Source of the DNA: an uncultured Terrimonas sp.
Lineage (GTDB): Bacteria; Bacteroidota; Bacteroidia; Chitinophagales; Chitinophagaceae
Assembly: GCA_946886925.1 (NCBI GenBank)
Contig: CAMPJQ010000203.1
Location: 1-5,770, forward strand
Direction of reading: 5' to 3'
DNA length: 5,770 nt
Shown here: positions 1 to 4,856 of the stretch, in pieces
Numbering within the stretch: the first letter of the stretch is position 1
Layout of the letters: each line of letters begins with the position of its first letter
The notes under the pieces: generated by a model
Databases searched by the model: none
Told to the model about the DNA's origin: nothing
The model's input: the letters and a program-made list of their open reading frames with translations, nothing else
Program-made: the position numbers and the translations under genes

Positions 1-9
1 ACAGGTTTG

Positions 10-39
10 CCACAAAGTCGCGAAGGCACGGAGAGAAAG
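10..39. repeat. Degenerate CACAAAG/CGAAGG-type intergenic repeat fragment
   Basis: Three consecutive 8-base units (CACAAAGT, CGCGAAGG, CACGGAGA) share the pattern C-x-C-x-x-A-G-x, followed by a purine-rich tail. Similar 'cacaaag.cgcgaagg.cacgaag' stretches are, from general familiarity, dispersed between genes in many Bacteroidota and other environmental bacteria. It lies just beyond the 3' end of the minus-strand membrane acyltransferase gene. The copy may begin left of the window. The open frame running from base 7 to 201 through it has no recognisable protein character and I do not treat it as a gene. No convincing terminator hairpin is visible between here and base 101. Confidence 0.4.
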
Positions 40-101
40 GTAAAGTATGAAGGCCGGGCTTTGTATTTTTGTTGTCTCCTATATGCCTCTGTTTTATTTC
101 T

Positions 102-1202
102 CTATACCTTAATGAATATTTTTTTCCTGTACAAAAAGTACAATAATAACCAAACCAATATTAATGAGCCCAGTGCATTGCAGGCAGGCTGCCATTTTTG
201 AGCTATATGCATGTACCACCCGCCAAAAAGCAATTTGGAACTGTAGTCAAAATCTATGAAGCGCATGCCCAGGTAAATTACAAGTGAATTCATTCCGATC
301 ACCTTAAAAAAGAAGGCCCATTTGCGGTAACCCTGTATATCAATGATCCAGTAAAACAATGCGAGGAAAAGAAAAGCCATGCCGGCAGTGAGCAGAATAA
401 ATGAGCTTGTCCATAAGTGCTTATTGAGCGGAAAGAAAGTGCTCCATAACAGTCCGAGTGCAACAGATACTATACCTGCTATGCCCAGCTCCAGCAATTT
501 TTTATATTCCGGTTTTTGCTTTTGAAGTATATCCCCGGCAAATGCGCCCAAAACGGTAAGGCAATGCGCGGGTAGTTGAGTAAGCAATGCGTTTTCATCA
601 TAGATTTTTTGCAGCAGGCGGCCTGGCATAAACGTGCGGTCGAACCATCCCACGAGGTTGCCTTCAAAAGAAAGATCGCCGGCGCCATAACCGGGTACAG
701 GAACCAGGAAAAGCGCGGCGCAATACAGGATCAGTATACCACCTACCCAGTAGAGCCTTTGTTTGGAGGAGAGGTTCAGGTACAGCAGTGTAGTGATAAA
801 AGTGGCGAGCCCAATACGGCCCAGCACGGTACCATAGCGTATTTGAGCAGGGTCAAAAACATTCAATGGAATATTTTTATCCAGGATGCCCAGCACGATA
901 AGAATAAGCATACGACGAAATGCTTTCTTATACAATTCTTTTTTGTTCATGCCCCTGCTTAATCCGGATCGTAGGGAATAGGATAAAGCAATACCGGCTG
1001 TAAATAAAAAAAGCGGGAAAATAAAATCGTAAAAGGTAAAACCATTCCATGCGGGGTGTGTGAGCTGACCGGCTATCCAATCAACCCATGTTATGCCGGT
1101 GGTTCCCTTCAGGCGAACTAAAAACGCGCCGCCGCCGGAAATAAGCAACATGTCAAATCCCCTGAGGGCATCAACAGAAAGGAGTCGTTTTTGTTTTTCC
1201 AT
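102..1202 (-). CDS. HGSNAT-like / DUF5009 multi-pass membrane acyltransferase
   Basis: A 366-residue inner-membrane protein of the bacterial family related to human lysosomal heparan-alpha-glucosaminide N-acetyltransferase. The family is thought to move an acetyl group from acetyl-CoA across the membrane onto amino sugars. Seen directly: the N-terminal signature LLSVDALRGFDM (residues 7-18), the conserved block HPAWNGFTFYDFIFPLFLF (49-67), whose His49 matches the proposed catalytic histidine of HGSNAT, and about ten hydrophobic segments. A late conserved block lies around 253-312, with FPLNKHLWTSSF, GYRKWAFFFKVIGMNS and a basic C-terminal tail (YRKKIFIKV). The frame is open to 1271, but I start at the ATG at 1200-1202. 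The MEKQKRLLSVDALRG opening is what the family normally shows, and the upstream 23 codons add an odd hydrophobic stretch. Length is normal for the family. It is transcribed divergently from the operon at 1408, so a functional link is not implied. The physiological substrate cannot be read from the sequence, though amino-sugar or cell-wall sugar acetylation is the usual guess. Confidence 0.9.
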   Translation of the reverse strand: MEKQKRLLSVDALRGFDMLLISGGGAFLVRLKGTTGITWVDWIAGQLTHPAWNGFTFYDFIFPLFLFTAGIALSYSLRSGLSRGMNKKELYKKAFRRMLILIVLGILDKNIPLNVFDPAQIRYGTVLGRIGLATFITTLLYLNLSSKQRLYWVGGILILYCAALFLVPVPGYGAGDLSFEGNLVGWFDRTFMPGRLLQKIYDENALLTQLPAHCLTVLGAFAGDILQKQKPEYKKLLELGIAGIVSVALGLLWSTFFPLNKHLWTSSFILLTAGMAFLFLALFYWIIDIQGYRKWAFFFKVIGMNSLVIYLGMRFIDFDYSSKLLFGGWYMHIAQKWQPACNALGSLILVWLLLYFLYRKKIFIKV

Positions 1203-1407
1203 ACAACCGGTTCGTATTTTTAATAGTAAACAAATTCTGCTGACCTGAAGATAAAAAAACAAAACGATCATTCAATATATCAGCCGGCAAACTCTGGCAT
1301 TTGACTAAGAATTGATGATAAGCTGATGTGAAATGAAATATCAAAATTGGCTATAAATCATTAAAAATAATGTGTAGCTTGTTAGTCCATTCTAAAACCA
1401 ATGCACG
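1203..1407. promoter_or_regulatory. Divergent intergenic region expected to hold both promoters
   Basis: This 205-bp AT-rich gap separates the 5' ends of two oppositely transcribed genes, so promoters for both should lie here. On the plus strand, TTGACT (1301-1306), TTGATG (1312-1317) and TTGG (1347-1350) could be -35/-33 elements, and TAGCTTGT (1375-1382) partly resembles the Bacteroidota -7 element TAnnTTTG. None of these pairs at the standard spacing, so no promoter is assigned. No riboswitch-like structure or clear operator palindrome was found, and the ATG at 1408 has no obvious Shine-Dalgarno sequence. Confidence 0.4.
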
Positions 1408-1926
1408 ATGAGCACGCCTTCCATCCCCACCAGTTATACCCACCATTTAAGGCCAGATAAGGTTTTTGATATTGAATCCACTTTAGACGGCGGGCTTGAT
1501 ACCACTCTTAAAGGAGGTTTCGATGCAAAGCATTCGGGCTCACTCGAAACTAAAGTAAGTGGTAAGCTCGAAACCGATAATGATGTTAAACTAACAGGTG
1601 ATCCCAAACAGCCCATCGCAACCCTGCTGATCGGAGATAAAAACCAGCCGGTAGCTACAGACAGTAAGGTAGAAGTGCTGAATCTTCCCAGGTTCACCCT
1701 CCAGGATATTAAAGACATGATGAAGGTACGGGTGCGCATTCCCAATTACTCGCAGGTTTGTTTTAAGGTGATGGGGCTTGAACTTTTCAGTATTTGCATG
1801 AATGGCGAAGGCCAGGTTATTACCGAACCTTATATTCCCAATGCTGCTGAACGATGCGAAACCGATTGTTGTGAACCGGATACCCGGCCCTTTCCCGAAA
1901 GGAACAGGGATGGGGCCAATGGTTGA
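1408..1926 (+). CDS. Unrecognised repeat-containing, Cys-tailed cytoplasmic protein (operon gene 1)
   Basis: A 172-residue protein I cannot assign to a named family. Residues 22-61 form five imperfect 8-residue units (ESTLDGG, LDTTLKGG, FDAKHSGS, LETKVSGK, LETDNDVK), suggesting short regular beta-strands or a small beta-solenoid. Residues 62-85 are a 12-residue tandem duplication (LTGDPKQPIATL then LIGDKNQPVATD). From about 90 to 144 comes a compact, probably folded region containing LPRFTLQDIKDMMKVRVRIP, then CFKVMGLELFSICMNGEGQ and the sequence TEPYIPN. The tail carries Cys150, Cys154 and Cys155 (CETDCCEPD) and ends in a charged, Pro-rich segment. No signal peptide or membrane segment is visible, so it is probably cytoplasmic. 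It is the first gene of the apparent operon, 52 nt before the next. The repeats and C-terminal cysteines suggest a structural or scaffold role, possibly metal-binding, but that is inference. Confidence 0.8.
   Translation: MSTPSIPTSYTHHLRPDKVFDIESTLDGGLDTTLKGGFDAKHSGSLETKVSGKLETDNDVKLTGDPKQPIATLLIGDKNQPVATDSKVEVLNLPRFTLQDIKDMMKVRVRIPNYSQVCFKVMGLELFSICMNGEGQVITEPYIPNAAERCETDCCEPDTRPFPERNRDGANG
1471..1590 (+). repeat. Five 24-bp coding repeats (8-residue units) in operon gene 1
   Basis: In-frame units encode (I)ESTLDGG, LDTTLKGG, FDAKHSGS, LETKVSGK and LETDNDVK, each 8 residues, with hydrophobic, acidic and Thr/Ala/Ser residues at positions 1-3 and Gly commonly at position 7. The DNA copies are diverged (for example ctt-gat-acc against ctc-gaa-acc), so periodicity is kept mainly at the protein level. 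That points to selection on a repeating fold rather than recent slippage. Confidence 0.7.
1591..1662 (+). repeat. Two 36-bp tandem coding repeats (12-residue units) in operon gene 1
   Basis: The two adjacent units encode LTGDPKQPIATL and LIGDKNQPVATD, identical or conservative at about nine of twelve positions, including GD, QP and AT. The DNA has diverged at many third positions, so this is an old duplication. It follows directly after the octad repeats and leads into the folded C-terminal half. Confidence 0.65.
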
Positions 1927-1978
1927 AATGGTTAAGCTGATTCTGGCATAAAGTCGCTCACTTTTAAAATATCTTGTC

Positions 1979-2779
1979 ATGCTCACCATAACCGCCGATA
2001 CTTTTAATGAAAGACTACAACTGGGGGAGGAAGAAATTATCCTGAACGGGCCGCCCGGTCAATTACAGGGGCAAATGTTAATCAGTAATAAAAATGATGA
2101 GCCATTACGGATTCGTTCACTCCCTTTACTACACGACCAAAGAATGGGAGGAGGTCAAAGCCAGGTAGAAAGCCTGAATGTTTCCTGCCGCCTGCAACCG
2201 GGTGAAAAACGGGTACAGGATATTTGGCTTGAGATAGATCCTCAAACACCACCCGGCACATATGAAAGCATTTTAAATGTTGGTGGAACAACACCAAAGC
2301 TTAAATTGGTTGTTCAGCCCAATATAGAAATTAATATTACTCCAACGCATATGGCTTTCCAGGGGGTATCGGCAGGAAGGACACATAGCGCTGAACTCAC
2401 TTTAATGAATATGGGCAATATCCCTTTTCAAATACCGGAAGTAAAACACATTACTACTTTAGACATGGACTATTTGTGCAGGGGTTTGGCCATGGCCATG
2501 CGTGATAAGGGCGCAGAAGGATTTATGCCCGTGATGGATGAACTTACTAAAAACATTCACCGCGATATGGTGGGATGGTCTTCTATTCATATTGAAGAAA
2601 GTGGTGTGATAGTAGCGCCGGGAAAACGTATGCAATTGCATTTTACACTTACCTTACCCCAGGATGTTGATGCCGGCAGGGATTACTCCGGAAATATCCG
2701 GTTATGGGATAAAGAAATTACTTACAGTATTAAATCACATGATGAAACATCATCACCAAAAAAACGCAATGGAAAATAA
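1979..2779 (+). CDS. Two-domain Ig-like beta-sandwich protein with helical insertion (operon gene 2)
   Basis: A 266-residue protein with no signal peptide or membrane segment. Residues 16-114 read as an Ig-like beta-sandwich: strand GQMLISNKND, then a Gly-rich loop, SCRLQPGEKRVQDIWLEID, and PPGTYESILNV. This is the 'LxPGE...hydrophobic strand...P-x-G-x-Y' signature seen in NEW3/COG1470-type and similar domains. Residues 116-252 look like a second such domain: AGRTHSAELTLMNMGN, VAPGKRMQLHFTLTLP, DAGRDYSGNIRL. It is interrupted at about 160-197 by an alternating Met/Leu/charged segment likely to be helical (LCRGLAMAMRDKGAEGF, MDELTKNIH). The tail is basic and Ser/Lys-rich. The ATG at 1979 is the first start in the frame. 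The last 11 bases overlap the start of the next gene, implying translational coupling. No catalytic motif is visible. A structural or protein-binding role is inferred, and the family assignment is by pattern only. Confidence 0.82.
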   Translation: MLTITADTFNERLQLGEEEIILNGPPGQLQGQMLISNKNDEPLRIRSLPLLHDQRMGGGQSQVESLNVSCRLQPGEKRVQDIWLEIDPQTPPGTYESILNVGGTTPKLKLVVQPNIEINITPTHMAFQGVSAGRTHSAELTLMNMGNIPFQIPEVKHITTLDMDYLCRGLAMAMRDKGAEGFMPVMDELTKNIHRDMVGWSSIHIEESGVIVAPGKRMQLHFTLTLPQDVDAGRDYSGNIRLWDKEITYSIKSHDETSSPKKRNGK

Positions 2780-3431
2780 AACGAATATCGCGGGTACTTT
2801 ACAGCAGGGACTTGCTGAAAGTTTCCAGAAAATGGCTGATGTATCATTGGCCTCGGTTCGGCCGTTGATAAATACTATGTTTAATAATATTATAGATTTG
2901 AACAAAACGCTTTTTGAAAAAGGCATTCCTGCTATTCAGGTTCCGCAGTTCAGATTGCAAAACGATGATTGCTGTGCACCTAAAACCAGTTGCCCGCCAC
3001 ATTGCCTTACCACTATTACCCGGCACGCGGCAGAAGGTGAGCGGATCATTGTTCCATTTATGGTAAAGAATACCTGCGCCACAGCAAAAACATTTAGGGT
3101 GGGTGTAAGGGAATTAAAAGATGCAGATGGGAAAATAGCGCCGGATCAGCCAAAGCTTAATAAAAACCAGGTAGTGCTTGAACCGGGCAGAAGTGAAAGA
3201 GTACTTATGAGCATTGATCTGGCTAATTTCACCCAGGGATCCACTTATTCAACGGAGATTGTACTTCGCGAAAAGGAGATCAATCAGAATATTTGTTTTA
3301 CGCTTATTGTAGATGCCAATAACAATATTCCGGTTGCAGAACCGATTGCTGAACAGAAATACCGGTTGCGCTGGCAAAGCTGGCAAAATCATTTTTATTG
3401 CGAGCCACAAATAAAAAGGCAAGAGGGTTAG
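2769..3431 (+). CDS. Helix-plus-Ig-like protein with a four-Cys linker (operon gene 3)
   Basis: A 220-residue protein starting at the ATG at 2769. The frame is open back to 2664, but the extra 35 residues lie inside the preceding gene in another frame and look non-protein-like (HHHQK, poor helix). The chosen start gives an 11-nt overlap, normal for coupled genes. Residues 8-52 form an amphipathic helical region (GTLQQGLAESFQKMADVSL, IIDLNKTLFEKG) reminiscent of phasins, the helical proteins coating storage granules. Next is a short hydrophobic linker (IPAIQVPQF) and a cysteine cluster, Cys68, Cys69, Cys75, Cys79 (CCAPKTSCPPHC). Residues 80-184 look Ig-like: GERIIVPFMVKNTC, VVLEPGRSERVLMSIDL, GSTYSTEIVLRE. 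The tail from 185 is Pro- and Trp-containing. There is no signal peptide, so it is probably cytoplasmic. The cysteines could bind metal or simply be exposed thiols. No known family is claimed. Confidence 0.82.
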   Translation: MENKTNIAGTLQQGLAESFQKMADVSLASVRPLINTMFNNIIDLNKTLFEKGIPAIQVPQFRLQNDDCCAPKTSCPPHCLTTITRHAAEGERIIVPFMVKNTCATAKTFRVGVRELKDADGKIAPDQPKLNKNQVVLEPGRSERVLMSIDLANFTQGSTYSTEIVLREKEINQNICFTLIVDANNNIPVAEPIAEQKYRLRWQSWQNHFYCEPQIKRQEG

Positions 3432-3467
3432 TAGTTTTATTCCACAATATACAATCATGCTTTTATT

Positions 3468-4127
3468 ATGAGTGATTCCACCTCCACTTTGGTCAAAGAT
3501 TTTGAGGAATTGGTTCGCAAAACCGCAGAAGCCAATAAAGTTTTTATTAGTGAAGGCTCGAAATTTGTAAGGAAGCTTGGTTCATCACCCATCTCCAACA
3601 AAGGAACGGCAGGCATTCAACCCGATCTATTAAAAGAGGCATTCAACTCATTTGTGAAACTGAATATGCAACATGCCAATAACCTGATCGATCTTGGTTT
3701 AACATTAACAAAAAGATTTAACAATTCACCGGAAGGAACAGCCGGGTCATTTGAAGACCCCGCAGCTTCACAAGATGAGATACCGAAACCTGCATTTATA
3801 TTAAAGGCCGATACTATACCCGGCGACACAGCAAAGGTTCAGTTTATTTTAGATAGCGACAAAAAGGAGCCGATATTGTGTAAACTGGTGCATACCGGTT
3901 TTGTGCATCAGAACGATTTTACCATAAAGCCGGCATTTAAGACCACATTTTTACCGCAATCATTCCAGCTCAATCCATTTGAATCGCAAACAGTGGAAAT
4001 TCATGTAAAAGTACCGGCGAACGCAAAAACAGGTGTTTACCTCAGTCATCTCCAGGTTCAGTCCTTTGAACACACTTTTTTTTCACTCTATATCACAGTG
4101 TCTGAAACGAAGACTTCTCCAAAATAA
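3468..4127 (+). CDS. Helix-plus-Ig-like protein (operon gene 4)
   Basis: A 219-residue protein of the same layout as its neighbours. Residues 5-37 (LVKDFEELVRKTAEANKVF and on to VRKL) and 51-85 (PDLLKEAFNSFVKLNMQHA, NNLIDLGLTLTKRF) form two amphipathic helices with a phasin-like look. They are joined by a Gly/Ser-rich turn. A Pro/Ser/Glu linker (86-107) leads to a C-terminal Ig-like domain (108-212) with IPGDTAKVQFILDSD, FQLNPFESQTVEIHVKVP and KTGVYLSHLQVQ. The segment HVKVPANAKTGVY closely parallels KIKVPKTCKPGHY in the next gene, so the two are probably paralogues. No signal peptide, membrane segment or catalytic motif is seen, and it has a single cysteine (138). It begins 36 nt after the previous gene and ends 9 nt before the next. 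A role as a structural or coat component is inferred. Confidence 0.83.
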   Translation: MSDSTSTLVKDFEELVRKTAEANKVFISEGSKFVRKLGSSPISNKGTAGIQPDLLKEAFNSFVKLNMQHANNLIDLGLTLTKRFNNSPEGTAGSFEDPAASQDEIPKPAFILKADTIPGDTAKVQFILDSDKKEPILCKLVHTGFVHQNDFTIKPAFKTTFLPQSFQLNPFESQTVEIHVKVPANAKTGVYLSHLQVQSFEHTFFSLYITVSETKTSPK

Positions 4128-4136
4128 ATTTCAAGC

Positions 4137-4847
4137 ATGGCAACCATAAAAAGCAATGGCTCAGCAAGAACGAAGGAGACTAATGGGCAAAAGGATGATT
4201 GGTTCGACGCACTCAATCCTAACAAAATGATGAACAATGCACAGCGCATTTTAAGCAGTGCTGTGAATGTGCTGGAAGAAGAAATAGCGGCAGGTATACT
4301 GGTTGCAAAAAAATTAGAAAAGAAAGTAATTGATGTAGATGATATACGCAGTAACCCCGAAGAACTAATGAGTCGTATACGCCGGGATACACATGAAGCA
4401 GTTGATATTTTTTTAGATGCTTTTACTGCCCTCACGAATCACCTGGGTATTCTTTCCAACAGTATCAAAAAGGAAACAGGTACAACTTCCTCATCTGTAC
4501 AGCATGAAACGCCTAAAGAAAATACCATTCCTGTTATTGTAACTGATGCACCTGTGAATGCCGGTGACACTGCAGTACTGCATTTAGCCATCGCCAATGA
4601 TAGCACAACAGATCAGATGACTGTTGCTTTAATAAAAACAGATTTGACAGGGCCTCAAACACAAAAAATTTTAGCCCGTCATATCCAGTTGAATCCTGCC
4701 GTGCTGAATTTAAAACCCGCTGAGCAAAAAGAGATAATCATTAAAATTAAAGTACCCAAAACCTGTAAGCCCGGTCATTATTGCGCTTTGCTCATGGATG
4801 CAAATAACACCGGCATCAGAACAGTGGTTGGTATTGATGTTGTATAA
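4137..4847 (+). CDS. Helix-plus-Ig-like protein (operon gene 5)
   Basis: A 236-residue protein. The first 27 residues are polar and probably disordered. Residues 28-112 are strongly helical and amphipathic (MMNNAQRILSSAVNVLEEE, AAGILVAKKLEKKVIDVDD, EAVDIFLDAFTALTNHLG), again like a phasin or coiled-coil assembly region. The hydrophobic face is too interrupted by charge for a membrane span. A Ser/Thr/Pro linker (113-129) leads to the C-terminal Ig-like domain (130-236), which is the clearest of the set: VNAGDTAVLHLAIANDS, LNLKPAEQKEIIIKIKVP, KPGHYCALLMDANN. This follows the COG1470/NEW3-like pattern of 'AGDT..., LkPaE..., VP...pGhY'. It lies 9 nt after gene 4 and 9 nt before the prenyl synthase, so co-transcription is very likely. 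No catalytic residues are evident. It is most similar to gene 4 in the final domain. Confidence 0.84.
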   Translation: MATIKSNGSARTKETNGQKDDWFDALNPNKMMNNAQRILSSAVNVLEEEIAAGILVAKKLEKKVIDVDDIRSNPEELMSRIRRDTHEAVDIFLDAFTALTNHLGILSNSIKKETGTTSSSVQHETPKENTIPVIVTDAPVNAGDTAVLHLAIANDSTTDQMTVALIKTDLTGPQTQKILARHIQLNPAVLNLKPAEQKEIIIKIKVPKTCKPGHYCALLMDANNTGIRTVVGIDVV

Positions 4848-4856
4848 ACAAAAAAT

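Noticed and set aside
7..201. 64-codon open frame on the plus strand
   Set aside because: It overlaps the intergenic repeat and the antisense end of the acyltransferase, has low-complexity Phe/Leu/Asn-rich content and no recognisable domain.
1203..1271. N-terminal extension of the acyltransferase by 23 codons
   Set aside because: The family begins at MEKQKRLLSVDALRG. The extension lies in AT-rich intergenic sequence and adds an unneeded hydrophobic stretch.
1301..1382. Specific promoter from TTGACT or TTGG to TAGCTTGT
   Set aside because: The spacings do not fit either the general bacterial or the Bacteroidota consensus, so only the region is reported.
2664..2768. Earlier start for operon gene 3
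   Set aside because: It would overlap gene 2 by 116 nt, and the extra residues do not resemble the neighbouring paralogues. The ATG at 2769 gives a normal short overlap.
4088..4435. 115-codon minus-strand frame rich in Ser, Ile and Phe
   Set aside because: It is antisense to genes 4 and 5, which have clear domain patterns. The composition is typical of a shadow frame.
2769..4847. Calling genes 3-5 true PHA phasins
   Set aside because: The helical resemblance is general. No PHA synthase or depolymerase is in the window, and the C-terminal Ig-like domains are not standard for phasins.
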